From CAZJDV01 sp964544865 (lineage in GTDB: Bacteria > Chloroflexota > Dehalococcoidia > Lucifugimonadales > CAJWER01): DNA of 34,806 bases. Shown here piece by piece: positions 16,909-26,330 of the stretch (positions within the stretch are counted from its first letter, which is position 1; each line of letters begins with the position of its first letter). The stretch covers positions 1 through 34,806 of the forward strand of contig CAZJDV010000016.1 in NCBI GenBank assembly GCA_964544865.1. Reading direction: 5' to 3'. The notes under the pieces were generated by a model. It ran no database searches and had not been told where the DNA came from. It saw only the letters and a program-made list of their open reading frames with translations. A program made the position numbers and the translations under genes.

Positions 16909-17859
16909 TCACGAGCCGTCGAGCATGGGCAGCGACTCGTCTTCGCCCAGCGGGGCGAAATCGGTCAGGGCGGTCAGCGCCCTGAACCTCTCCTCTATCT
17001 CGTCCAGCGCCAGGGCACTCAGCCGCTCCAGGCTGAAGCTCTCGACCACGAAGGAGCCCATCACGGAGCCTACAACCGCCGCACGGCGGAATCCGTCGAC
17101 GCTCAGGTCGCCCGTCGCCGCAAGGTATCCCATGAACCCGCCGGCGAATGAGTCGCCCGCTCCGGTGGAGTCCACCACGAGACTGAGCGGGAAAGCCGGC
17201 GCCAAGAAGATCATTCCGTCCTTGAACAGCAGAGCGCCGTGCTCGCCGCGTTTCACCACGACAGCCGACGGCCCCATGTTCATTATGCGGTCGGCCGCCC
17301 TTACCAAGTTGGGCTCTTCTGCGAAACTCCTCGCCTCGCCCTCGTCCATGAACAGCAGGTCCACCGTCTCGACCACCTTGCGGAGGCTCTCCCTGCTGCC
17401 CTCGATCCAAAAATTCATGGTGTCGAGGGCCACCAGCCGGGGCCGGGTCTCCATTTGGCCGAGTACGTTTAGCTGCAATTCGGGCGCAATGTTAGCCAGG
17501 AACAGGAACGGTTGCCGCCGCTGGTCCTGGCTTAGCTCGGGGGCGAAGTCCGCGAACACGTTGAGCTGCGTGTCCAGCGTTTCGCGGCTGTTCAGGCCCT
17601 CGGCGCCGTACACCCCAGACCACCGGAAAGTCTTGCCCGGCCGCCGCTCGAGACCCGAGACATCCACGTGATGGGACTCCAGGAGCTCGACGTCGGCCTG
17701 CCGAAAATCGTCGCCAACGACGGCCACGACGCTGACCGGCGTGAAATAGCTAGCCGACACCGAGAAGAAGGTCGCCGAGCCGCCGAGGGCGTCCTCCCGG
17801 CTGCCTGCCGGGGTCCTGACCGAGTCGTACGCCACCGAGCCCACTACCAACACCGACAT
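16909..17859 (-). CDS. PfkB-family carbohydrate/nucleoside kinase
   Basis: A ribokinase-fold kinase of 316 residues. It has an N-terminal VLVVGSVAYDSV strand, the substrate-loop region GGSATFFSVSASYF (about 26-39) and the C-terminal catalytic loop DSTGAGDSFAGGFMGYLA, with the Asp base and anion hole of the family. The start at 17859 has GGAAGG seven bases upstream; an open extension to 18132 overlaps the rhodanese gene and is not protein-like. It sits between the MTA-salvage genes and ahcY. Adenosine kinase, clearing the AhcY product, is the most economical role; methylthioribose kinase is less likely because a phosphorylase is present. This assignment is inference. Confidence 0.85.
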   Translation of the reverse strand: MSVLVVGSVAYDSVRTPAGSREDALGGSATFFSVSASYFTPVSVVAVVGDDFRQADVELLESHHVDVSGLERRPGKTFRWSGVYGAEGLNSRETLDTQLNVFADFAPELSQDQRRQPFLFLANIAPELQLNVLGQMETRPRLVALDTMNFWIEGSRESLRKVVETVDLLFMDEGEARSFAEEPNLVRAADRIMNMGPSAVVVKRGEHGALLFKDGMIFLAPAFPLSLVVDSTGAGDSFAGGFMGYLAATGDLSVDGFRRAAVVGSVMGSFVVESFSLERLSALALDEIEERFRALTALTDFAPLGEDESLPMLDGS

Positions 17860-17935
17860 GCGTCTACCTTCCCTGGTCCCAACCTGCCGCATCAGACCCT
17901 CTTGCTCTATCCCCCGTACCTCACCCCCCATCCCC

Positions 17936-18289
17936 TTACTTTTCCTCCCCATGGCTGGTGGGATATCCCTTCTCGATCCAGGGACCGGTGCCGTCCTCGA
18001 TGTTGTACAACTTCTCGGTGTCGATCCCCATGGCCGCCGCCATCTCGCAGGCCAGCCCGCTCCTGACCCCCGCGGCGCAGATGAACAGCAGCTTCTTGTC
18101 TTTGGGCAGCTCGTCCACTCTGGCCAGCACATCGTCCACGGGTATGAACATGGCCCCCTTGACGTGGCCGTCCGCGTATTCGTCGGGACGCCGCACGTCC
18201 ACTATCACGACATCAGCATCGCCCCTCATCTCGCTCGCCTCTTCCAAGCTGATCCTGTAGTAAGGCTCCCTGGGTTCTCGCCTGGGCAT
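17936..18289 (-). CDS. single-domain rhodanese-like sulfurtransferase
   Basis: A 117-residue rhodanese. VVIVDVRRPDEYADGHVKGA (about 27-46) is the CH2A region and ICAAGVRSGLACE (about 70-82) holds the active-site loop with one cysteine for a persulfide. The C-terminus IEDGTGPWIEKGYPTSHG is typical. It lies between mtnP and the PfkB kinase gene in the SAM-cycle operon. A role in sulfur traffic is plausible but its partner is unknown. A second rhodanese gene in the window (27146-27475) is broken. Confidence 0.9.
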   Translation of the reverse strand: MPRREPREPYYRISLEEASEMRGDADVVIVDVRRPDEYADGHVKGAMFIPVDDVLARVDELPKDKKLLFICAAGVRSGLACEMAAAMGIDTEKLYNIEDGTGPWIEKGYPTSHGEEK

Positions 18290-18398
18290 TTTCCTTTCCT
18301 CCTGTCGTCATACACGTCCTCCCTTTGCTCGGGAAGACTCAGAAGGGGCCGTTCGTTACCGACTAACCCCTACTGGTTTCATTCACGGCCTGCGTCCC

Positions 18399-19272
18399 CT
18401 ACATCGCCGGCCTCGACGGCGCCCTAAGATACTTCCCTGTGATCGCCGAGAGCCTGGTCCTGGTCTCGCCGGTGATGTGCTCCGGGCTCGTGATGATGGC
18501 GGTCGCCAGTGCGAAGCCGCACGCGCACTCGCGACCGCTCGGTATCTCGGACATCAGCGCGGCGAGGACCCTCTGGGACACGGCAACGTTCTTGTTCATG
18601 TTGGCGATCACCAACTCGACGGAGACATCCTCATCGCTTTCGCGCCAGCAATCGTAGTCGGTCACCAGGGCCAGTGTCGCGTAGCAGATCTCCGCCTCCC
18701 GGGCCAGCTTGGCCTCGGGCAGGGCCGTCATGCCGATGACACTCGCGCCCCAGGACCTGTAGAGCTCGGACTCGGCCCTGGTCGAGAACTGCGGTCCCTC
18801 CATGACCACGTATGTGCCGCCCACGTGCGTGGTCGCGTGCCGTCCGGCGACCCCCGCCAGCACGCCGCTAAGCGCGGGGCAGAACGGGTCCGCGAATCCG
18901 ACGTGGGCCGCGATACCGTCCGTGAAGAACGTGCTGTCGCGGCTGCGAGTCCGGTCGATGAGCTGGTCCGGGACCATCAGGTCAAGGGGCCTGACGCCCT
19001 CCCGCAGGCTGCCCACCGCGCTAATGGACACGATGCGCTCGACGCCCAGCGTCTTCAACGCGTAGATATTGGCCCTGGCCGGTATCTGTGTCGGCGACAG
19101 TGTGTGCCCACGGCCGTGGCGCGGCAAAAAGGCCGCTTTCTTCCCTTCGAGGACACCGACGAGGATGGTATCGCTGGGCGCGCCGAAGGGAGTCGTCACG
19201 CGCACCTCTTCGGCATCGCCGAGGCCCGGCATGCGGTACAGCCCGGAGCCGCCGATGAACGCGGTCTTTGCC

Positions 19273-19280
<8 letters not shown>
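18399..19280 (-). CDS. mtnP: S-methyl-5'-thioadenosine phosphorylase (MTAP/PNP family 2)
   Basis: Phosphorolyses methylthioadenosine, the by-product of polyamine synthesis and other SAM reactions, to adenine and methylthioribose 1-phosphate. The 293-residue protein shows IGGSGLY (phosphate loop), LPRHGRGH, YVVMEGPQFSTRAES, GMTALPEAKLARE and the base-binding TDYDCW, whose Asp favours 6-aminopurines over guanine or hypoxanthine. Its start overlaps the end of mtnA by 8 bases, showing translational coupling of consecutive pathway steps. Confidence 0.95.
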
Positions 19281-20325
<1,045 letters not shown>

Positions 20326-20371
20326 GGAACCCAACCCTTGTCTCCACAATCGCACCATGCGCTGGGCCCCC

Positions 20372-20400
20372 CGGACGATGTCACGATGGGCCATCGTCCG
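20372..20400 (-). other. 9-bp inverted repeat in the mtnA leader
   Basis: The arms CGGACGATG (20372-20380) and CATCGTCCG (20392-20400) form a perfect 9-bp stem with an 11-base loop, between the riboswitch terminator and the mtnA start. There is no T-run. It may stabilise the read-through transcript or influence initiation; its function is unknown. Confidence 0.35.
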
Positions 20401-20431
20401 GACTCGCCACGAGGGCGGGCGGCGCCCAATC

Positions 20432-20466
20432 AAAAAAAGACTCTCCGCAGATGAGAAAAGTCTTCG
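20432..20466 (-). terminator. riboswitch-controlled intrinsic terminator
   Basis: On the minus strand AAGACT (20459-20464) pairs with AGTCTT (20437-20442), followed by seven T (20432-20438). The loop contains TCTCATCT, which can instead pair with the AGATGAGA strand closing the riboswitch P1 helix. This is the usual mutually exclusive antiterminator/terminator switch: SAM-bound aptamer, terminator forms, transcription stops. Confidence 0.85.
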
Positions 20467-20479
20467 TTAGAGGAATTCA

Positions 20480-20600
20480 CTCTCATCTCTCGAGCGTCGC
20501 TCGCTCGCCGGAGTTGGCACCGTTTCGGCTGGCCCCTCGGCCTATCCGCTCGGTTGCCGGGCTTCTTCGGGCCGGTCCCTCAGCCTCTCTGGATAAGAGC
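20480..20600 (-). ncRNA. SAM-I (S-box) riboswitch upstream of mtnA
   Basis: Read on the minus strand, the aptamer opens with CTCTTATCCAGAGAGG and continues with AGGGACCGGCCC, GAAGAAGCCCGGCAACC and GGTGCCAACTCC. It closes with GAGAGATGAGAG, which pairs with the opening CTCTTATC to form P1. These blocks are the conserved S-box core in correct order and spacing, so the identification is firm. It has its own promoter upstream and a terminator downstream, giving SAM-dependent repression of mtnA and the genes behind it. One core position differs from the commonest consensus (GAAGAA where GATGAA is usual). Confidence 0.95.
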
Positions 20601-20633
20601 TGGTGCTATTCGGTTGTATTGTCCATCAGAAAT

Positions 20634-20663
20634 ATCCTACTATGTGCCCCGTTTGGGTGTCAA
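20634..20663 (-). promoter_or_regulatory. promoter of the riboswitch-led SAM-cycle operon
   Basis: A perfect -35 TTGACA (20658-20663) is followed after 18 bases by TAGGAT (20634-20639), with the predicted start near 20627, about 27 bases before the riboswitch P1 helix. It lies about 10 bases past the SDR stop, so the SAM operon is an independent transcription unit. Confidence 0.7.
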
Positions 20664-20672
20664 GAAAAACCG

Positions 20673-21437
20673 CTATCGCCCCGCGAGCATGCCCCCGTCC
20701 ACCACCATCGAGTGGCCGATCACGAATGAGGCGGCGTCGGAGCACAGCCATAGCACGGCCTCGGCGACCTCATCGGGCGTTCCCAGCCGTCCGACCGGGT
20801 GCGCGGCGATAAGACCCGCCTTGCGGTCGGGATCGTCGAGCAGGCGGCTGATCATCGGCGTTCCGACCCAGCTCGGGCACACCGCGTTGACGCGGATCCC
20901 ATCCTTGGCATAGGCGAGCGCGGCGCTCTTGGTGAGGCCGATGACGCCGTGTTTGCTGGCTACGTAGGCCACCTGGCTTCGGGTGGCGATCAGTCCCGCG
21001 AGGGACGAGTCGTTGACGATGGCCCCGCCGCCTGTTCGCAGCATCTGGGGGACCTCGTACTTCATGCAGAGCCAGACCCCCTTCAGGTTCACGTTCATCA
21101 CCTCGTCCCACACATCCTCGGAGTGCTCGTGCGGGGGGCCGCTGGACCCTGTCATCCCGGCGTTGTTGAAGGCGCAGTCCAGCCGACCGTAGGCCTCGAT
21201 GGTCCTTTCGACCATCACCTCGACGTCGACCGCCCGCGAAACGTCGGTCTTGACGAAGATCGCGTCGCCGCCTGCCTCGCGTATCATGTCCACCGTCTCC
21301 TCGCCCTCCGGGACCCTGCGGGCCGCGATGACGACCTTCGCGCCGCTCTCGGCGAACTTGATGGCCGTGGCCCGACCGATACCGGAGTTGCCGCCGGTAA
21401 CCAGGGCGACCTTTCCCTCGAACTGTCCTGGCATCAT
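20673..21437 (-). CDS. short-chain dehydrogenase/reductase (classical SDR)
   Basis: An NAD(P)-dependent oxidoreductase of 254 residues with a complete classical SDR set: cofactor motif TGGNSGIG (about 15-22), NNAG, catalytic Ser in NDSSLAG (about 142), Tyr/Lys in YVASKHG (about 155-159) and a C-terminal GHSMVVDGG. AARR after the second strand suggests NADP(H) preference; this is inference. It starts with tandem ATG codons at 21437. The substrate cannot be named, and the gene ends immediately before the SAM-operon promoter. Confidence 0.92.
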   Translation of the reverse strand: MMPGQFEGKVALVTGGNSGIGRATAIKFAESGAKVVIAARRVPEGEETVDMIREAGGDAIFVKTDVSRAVDVEVMVERTIEAYGRLDCAFNNAGMTGSSGPPHEHSEDVWDEVMNVNLKGVWLCMKYEVPQMLRTGGGAIVNDSSLAGLIATRSQVAYVASKHGVIGLTKSAALAYAKDGIRVNAVCPSWVGTPMISRLLDDPDRKAGLIAAHPVGRLGTPDEVAEAVLWLCSDAASFVIGHSMVVDGGMLAGR

Positions 21438-21515
21438 GACACTCCCTTCGGTTCGTGTGGCCTGCTAGCAGAGCGCATCATACTACCGACTTCCCCGTGT
21501 TGCCCCGTGCCCGCG

Positions 21516-22697
21516 CTATCGCAGCCGGCCGAACCGGGGGAGAGGTGGGCCGATCAGGGGCCTGGCGTAGTCGAGGAACGGCTCGGTGACCCCGTAGCGT
21601 GAGGTGTCGAGGTACTTGTCCGGCATTCTCTTTACCTGGCCGGCGACCTGCTCGAGCGGTGCGAGACCGGTCGTGCAGGCGTACTTCGCCTCGTCGCCTC
21701 GCACCAGCGTCACCATCGCGTCGGTGGCGCCCTCCAGCGCGTACCTGACCGCGGCTCGGCCGGCCATCACGGCCTCACGGGCGTCTGAGGCGGACACGCA
21801 GGCGGCCATGGAGCGCTGGATGGTCCCCGGCCTCTCGTAGCGTACTCGCACGTTCAGTCGGCGGCCTGCGAGGGCCGCGAGATGGCGGCCCGCGCCTTCG
21901 TAGTAGGGGTGCCCGAAGTCGTCGACGTACCAGGGCTCCTCGTCGCCACCAAGCGGGCCTGCGACGCCTCGGGAGTTTTCGGCGACCACGGCCACGGCGC
22001 AGCCGTATCTCCCGTAGGCCTTCTCGACAATCCCCAGGAAACGGTCTTCGTCCACAGGCACCTCCGGCAGGCAGATAACGTGAGGAGCGTCCATCTCGTC
22101 CCGTCTCCCAAGCGCTGCCGAGGCCGCGAGCCAGCCGGCGTCGCGCCCCATGACCTCGATTACGGTGATGGGCGACGATGCGCCCATGCCCTCTGCGTCC
22201 CTGCCCGCGCCCATTGTGGCCAGGGCCACGAAGCGCGCCGCGCTGCCGTAGCCGGGCGAGTGGTCGGTCAGCACCAGGTCGTTGTCGATGGTCTTCGGCA
22301 AGTGGATGACGGTCAGCCCCATGCCGGCGGCGGCCTCCGAGTAGAGGGTGTGGCCGGTCTCTGCGGAGTCGTTGCCGCCGATGATGAAGAGATAGCCGAT
22401 GCGTTTTTCGTCGAGCAGCCTCAGCACCTCGGGGACATCATCTGTCGTGAGCTTACGGCGGGTCGATCCCAGGGCGGCGCCGGGGGTCCGGGCGATCCTG
22501 TTCCAACGAGCCTCGCCCTTATCGCGCAGGTCGATCAAGCGTCCCGCGAGCAGACCTTCGAGGCCGTGGGACGCTCCGTGGATCTCGCCGAGACCGCCGC
22601 CCTCGAGCGCCTCCTGGACCACACCGAACAGGCTCCGGTTGATGACCGGCGTGCTCCCGCCCGACTGCATGACGAGGACGTTTCGAGGATTCGCCAA
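21516..22697 (-). CDS. 6-phosphofructokinase, probably pyrophosphate-dependent
   Basis: A 393-residue phosphofructokinase. The PPi-type signature PKTIDNDL (about 136) has Lys where ATP enzymes have Gly. The phosphoryl-donor loop reads GGNDSAETG (about 106), with Asp at the position that is Gly in ATP enzymes; the preceding metal-binding Asp is Asn here. MGRDAGWLAASAALG binds fructose 6-phosphate. The enzyme would run glycolysis or gluconeogenesis reversibly with PPi. PPi is also released by MetK encoded nearby, but a functional link is speculative. Confidence 0.9.
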   Translation of the reverse strand: MANPRNVLVMQSGGSTPVINRSLFGVVQEALEGGGLGEIHGASHGLEGLLAGRLIDLRDKGEARWNRIARTPGAALGSTRRKLTTDDVPEVLRLLDEKRIGYLFIIGGNDSAETGHTLYSEAAAGMGLTVIHLPKTIDNDLVLTDHSPGYGSAARFVALATMGAGRDAEGMGASSPITVIEVMGRDAGWLAASAALGRRDEMDAPHVICLPEVPVDEDRFLGIVEKAYGRYGCAVAVVAENSRGVAGPLGGDEEPWYVDDFGHPYYEGAGRHLAALAGRRLNVRVRYERPGTIQRSMAACVSASDAREAVMAGRAAVRYALEGATDAMVTLVRGDEAKYACTTGLAPLEQVAGQVKRMPDKYLDTSRYGVTEPFLDYARPLIGPPLPRFGRLR

Positions 22698-22798
22698 AGC
22701 TCGCTGCTCCTGGCTACGAGGCTCATGGGTTAGATTCGAGGGCTGTCGGCAGCAGGGGCACGTATGTCGGATGTCAAATCCATGGGATCAAACACCAG

Positions 22799-23143
22799 CT
22801 AGATCGCCGCTTCCTCGCTACTCTGTTCCTTTGGCAGTTCGTCGAGAGCCTCAATAGCAGCAACGCCCGTCCGCTGTGCAAGGGGAAATAGTTCCTTAAG
22901 CATCTCGAATGGCTGCTCATCTCCCAAATAAGACTTCCCATCTATTGAATCAACCACGATCCCATGTCGATTGTGGACTGACAAGACGCAAGTATCGTCG
23001 CCCTTCCGTGTGATCGACATCGAGTAGTCAGCATAGGCCGCGGCAAACCTATTCTCGTCAACCGTTTCTCTCCAAGACACATCACCAGCGCGCGATCGTT
23101 CCAAAAGCTTCTTAGCGATTTGTACGGTTCTTTGGTCAGACAT
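22799..23143 (-). CDS. hypothetical protein, about 114 aa, coupled to a membrane-anchored neighbour
   Basis: Unrecognised soluble protein starting MSDQRTVQIAKKLLERSRAG, followed by a predicted beta-rich stretch (FAAAYADYSMSITRKGDDTC, VLSVHNRHGIVVDSIDG) and an acidic tail. I take ATG 23143 with AGGA upstream; a GTG at 23158 overlaps the preceding stop as GTGA. Base composition is clearly less GC-rich than the surrounding genes, pointing to a recent arrival. The sensor-like beta region is an impression, not a family assignment. Confidence 0.65.
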   Translation of the reverse strand: MSDQRTVQIAKKLLERSRAGDVSWRETVDENRFAAAYADYSMSITRKGDDTCVLSVHNRHGIVVDSIDGKSYLGDEQPFEMLKELFPLAQRTGVAAIEALDELPKEQSSEEAAI

Positions 23144-23154
23144 GTTGCTTTTCC

Positions 23155-23649
23155 TCACACTGATTGCTTCAGCTGGCTAGCCAAGCCATCCGACAAAGAC
23201 TGAGCGTCTAAGAGAAACCCCTCATACCGGTCGGGATTGCTGGGCTGACCGCCAGCGCTCAACGACCTTGCCACTACTCTCTCAATAGTAACGAATTGGT
23301 CAACTGCCTGCTGCATAAGTTGTCGTTGCTCTCTGGTGAGAACGGGATGTCGTGCTCGAATGTCGGACAGCATCAATCTTATGTCATGATATTTATGCAG
23401 CGCCTGCTGCCACTCTTGTCGCCGATGCAGTCCCTTGATCTCCTCGATTCTCTCAGAAGCTCTAACGAGATCTACAATGCTGAGGTACTGAGCAAGACTC
23501 TTTCTCGCTGCTGACGCCGCCTGCTCCGCTGCCTCCGCCGCTCGTCGGGTTCGCAGAATCTGCCAGATCACGATGGAGAATGCAAGAAAAGACACCGCAA
23601 GGGCTACGACTGCAATGATGTCCCGCCAGTTTTCGGCTACCGAGTCCAA
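23155..23649 (-). CDS. hypothetical membrane-anchored coiled-coil protein, 164 aa
   Basis: One N-terminal membrane helix (IIAVVALAVSFLAFSIVIW, about 11-29) is followed by RTRRAAEAAEQAASAARKSL, a basic then Ala/Glu-rich coiled coil, and a helical remainder without cysteine clusters or catalytic motifs. The N-terminus is probably outside, with the basic residues holding the bulk inside. The gene is AT-richer than its neighbours and runs into the next small gene, so the two likely act together. Similar anchored proteins occur as accessory or defence-associated genes, but I see no defence domain here. Confidence 0.7.
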   Translation of the reverse strand: MDSVAENWRDIIAVVALAVSFLAFSIVIWQILRTRRAAEAAEQAASAARKSLAQYLSIVDLVRASERIEEIKGLHRRQEWQQALHKYHDIRLMLSDIRARHPVLTREQRQLMQQAVDQFVTIERVVARSLSAGGQPSNPDRYEGFLLDAQSLSDGLASQLKQSV

Positions 23650-23676
23650 TAGTTTCGTTTCCCTAGTATACCATCG

Positions 23677-24825
23677 CTATCTAGAGGACCGGCGGGGGTG
23701 TCGAACCTCCCGTGCGAAACGCCCTGGGTCGAAGGCCTCGATGTTCATGCCGGCGGCGCCGGTGGCGACCAGGTCCGCGGTTATCCTGCCCATGGCGGGG
23801 CCGAGGATGATCCCCGAGCGGCCCGCGCCGGTGGCCATGTAGACGCCCTCCCAGCCCGGCGCCTTCCCAAGAACCATTAGCTTGTCGGACGATAGCGGCC
23901 GCAGGCACGCGGTCTGACGCACCAACTCGGCGTCGGCCAGCGCAGGGACCATCTTTAGCAGATTTGCCATGATCTGGTCGCGAGCCTCGCCGGTGGGGGT
24001 CTCGTCGAATCCGGCCTCCTCTTCCGTCGTGCCGGCCCAGACCAGCCCGTCGGGCTTTGTGGTGGCGTAGTTGCCCTGCCAGTTCATGGAGCATCGGTAG
24101 GGCGCACCCGACGCTCTCAGGCGGATGATCTGGCCCTTCAGCGGCGTTATCTCGATGGGAACGCCCAGCCAGTCCGAGGCCCTCGCGCTCCACGGTCCCA
24201 TCGCCAGGACGACGCTCTCGCAGCTAATCTCGGCGCTGTCCAGGACCACGGCGGTGACCTGTTCTCCGCGTCGCCTGAGTCCGGTTATCGTGCCATGCCG
24301 GAGCGTCGCGCCGAGGCCCTCGGCGGCCTTGGCCATGGCCAAGATGAACCTGTATGGCTCCAGGTCGGCCATCCCCTCGACGTAGACCGCACCCAGGGCG
24401 TCCTGGGAGACGCGGGGCTCCACGGAGCCAAGCCCTTCGGGGTCGAGCCAGCTTACGGCGTACTCCCTTTGCCGATGTCGCACCGGAAGACTGGCCTTCG
24501 CGGCGTCGACCTCCTGGTCGGTGAAGCACAATGACAACGACGGGCGGTCCCGGAACTCGGTGTTGATACCGGTCTCTTCCGGCAGCGTGGAGGCGAGCTC
24601 TCGGTGGAGCCGCATGCTCTCCACGGCGACGGTGTGGGTCGGGCGGTGGACGTCAACGCCGTCGAGGGCGCCCAGTCCGCCGTAGGCGAAGCCCGACGCG
24701 TGGCTTCCCAAGGCGTCGCGCTCCACGACCACGCTCTTGATTCCCCTCTTGCCCAGATAGTAGGCGGTGGCGATGCCCGCCAGACCGCCGCCGACGATCA
24801 CGACATCAGCCGTCGAGAGACTCAT
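23677..24825 (-). CDS. FAD-dependent amino-acid oxidase-like protein (DAO family)
   Basis: A 382-residue flavoprotein of the glycine/D-amino-acid oxidase superfamily (DadA, SoxB, ThiO). The N-terminus ADVVIVGGGLAGIATAYYLG is the FAD-binding Rossmann motif, with VVERDALGSHASGFAYGGLG as the conserved second segment. VLAMGPWSARASDWLG and, near the C-terminus, GVYMATGAGRSGIILGPAMG close the FAD site. It would oxidise an amine or imino acid; the sequence does not say which. Its neighbours, an HtrA protease and two small genes, give no pathway. Confidence 0.9.
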   Translation of the reverse strand: MSLSTADVVIVGGGLAGIATAYYLGKRGIKSVVVERDALGSHASGFAYGGLGALDGVDVHRPTHTVAVESMRLHRELASTLPEETGINTEFRDRPSLSLCFTDQEVDAAKASLPVRHRQREYAVSWLDPEGLGSVEPRVSQDALGAVYVEGMADLEPYRFILAMAKAAEGLGATLRHGTITGLRRRGEQVTAVVLDSAEISCESVVLAMGPWSARASDWLGVPIEITPLKGQIIRLRASGAPYRCSMNWQGNYATTKPDGLVWAGTTEEEAGFDETPTGEARDQIMANLLKMVPALADAELVRQTACLRPLSSDKLMVLGKAPGWEGVYMATGAGRSGIILGPAMGRITADLVATGAAGMNIEAFDPGRFAREVRHPRRSSR

Positions 24826-24916
24826 GTACTGCCTCTTGATAGGTTTGGCGCGGTGGCCCTGTCGAGGGAGACCGAAAGACGGTGTGCCGGACGTCGGCGG
24901 TCTCGAGAACGCCGGT

Positions 24917-26077
24917 CTACTGGCAGGTGTTTTCCCACTCGGCTAGGGTCACGTCGACCGTATACGGCTTTCTCGACCTCATGATGGTGAGCACCACTTG
25001 AGCGCCTGGCCTGAGCGTATTCAGGTAGCTAACCATATCCCCGATTTCAACCACGGAATATTCGTCGATGGCGGTTATCAAGTCTCCCCGGCCTGTGGGC
25101 CTGATTCTGAATCGCTCGCCCCGCAGGCCGGCGATGTCCGCCGGACTCCCGCGGCATACGTGGGTTATGTATACGCCCGCGTCGACGGGCAGGTCGAGGG
25201 ATCTGAACTGGCTTCGGTTGAGCTGGGTGCTTTCCACGCCCAGCCAGGGGCGCTTGAATTCGCCAGGCGTGAGCAGGTACGGCAGCAGGTCGCTGAGAGT
25301 ATTGCTGGACACCGCGAACCCCAGGCCGGTCTGTATGCTGAGGTCCCGGGCGCTCGCTCTGATCTGGACGGCCGAATTGACCCCTATGACCTCGCCGTCC
25401 GCGTTGAGAAGAGGGCCGCCGGAGTTACCCGGATTCAGTGTCGCGTCGGTCTGGACCAGCTCCGGCATGGGACGCCTTAGCTCGCTGCCCACCTCGCTCC
25501 GGCCCACCCCGTTGACGACGCCGACGGTAACGGAGTTGAGCTGCTGGAAGGGACTGCCGATGGCGACGGCGAGCTGGCCCGGCCTCACCTTGCCGGAGTC
25601 GGCCAGTCGCAAGGGCGCTATTCTTTTGAATTGCTCCGAGTCCACTTCCAAGATGGCCAGATCGTCCGCTGGACTGTTGCCCAGCAGCGCCGCGTCGACA
25701 ATACGCCCGTCGTGCAGTCTCACGGAGATGTCCCCCGCGCCCTGCACGACGTGGGAGTTGGTCACGATATGCCCGAGGCCGTCCACCAGGAATCCCGAGC
25801 CCTTGTCCACGCTGCCAAACCGGCTGACAGAGACCTCCACCACGGCGGGGGAGGCTTCCTCCACCAGCGATGTCACGAGCTGCTGGTCGTACAGCACGGT
25901 GGGCGCGGACCAGGAACTCCACGGCGACCCGAATGAGATCCACGCAACGAGGAGGCCCACCAAAATCCCGAACCCCACCAGCGAAATCACCATGCCGATG
26001 GATAGAACGTCCTCGCCGCGGGCGTCTCGCGTCAGATCCAGGTCTTCTTGGAATTTGTCGCTTGCGTCCGGTCGCAT
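24917..26077 (-). CDS. membrane-anchored HtrA/DegP-type serine protease with a PDZ domain
   Basis: An envelope quality-control protease of 386 residues. It has a short cytoplasmic N-terminus, one membrane helix (about 25-47), a trypsin-like domain and a single PDZ domain (about 275-380). The catalytic triad is intact: His109 in TNSHVV, Asp139 in ADDLAILEV and Ser219 in NPGNSGGPL. Architecture resembles DegS more than the two-PDZ DegP, so it may cleave a regulatory substrate rather than act as a bulk protease; this is inference. The adjacent upstream stretch (26078-26330) shows no gene, only a CGACCCGGGTCG palindrome at 26319-26330 just past the cheX stop. Confidence 0.93.
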   Translation of the reverse strand: MRPDASDKFQEDLDLTRDARGEDVLSIGMVISLVGFGILVGLLVAWISFGSPWSSWSAPTVLYDQQLVTSLVEEASPAVVEVSVSRFGSVDKGSGFLVDGLGHIVTNSHVVQGAGDISVRLHDGRIVDAALLGNSPADDLAILEVDSEQFKRIAPLRLADSGKVRPGQLAVAIGSPFQQLNSVTVGVVNGVGRSEVGSELRRPMPELVQTDATLNPGNSGGPLLNADGEVIGVNSAVQIRASARDLSIQTGLGFAVSSNTLSDLLPYLLTPGEFKRPWLGVESTQLNRSQFRSLDLPVDAGVYITHVCRGSPADIAGLRGERFRIRPTGRGDLITAIDEYSVVEIGDMVSYLNTLRPGAQVVLTIMRSRKPYTVDVTLAEWENTCQ

Positions 26078-26330
26078 TCGTTTCGCTGCACCTCGAAATG
26101 TGCCTTAAACCGTGCGGGAGTCAACCCAGTATACCTGCTATGGCCTGTCTCAGGCCAGAAAACGCCACGCTACGGGCAGGGTTCGCCACTTCTACATGCT
26201 CAGCGCCTACGTTGATTATCGAAGGGTATCTCCGGAGAGGCTATCCGAGGGACAAGGAAAGTATGCTGAGCCACTTCCCGGCGGAGCCTTCGGATGGGAG
26301 TTGAGTGACCGCGAGGCCCGACCCGGGTCG

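Noticed and set aside
15386..17671. 761-codon open frame on the plus strand
   Set aside because: It is antisense to ahcY and the PfkB kinase gene, both with full catalytic motifs, and its protein is a low-complexity shadow typical of GC-rich DNA.
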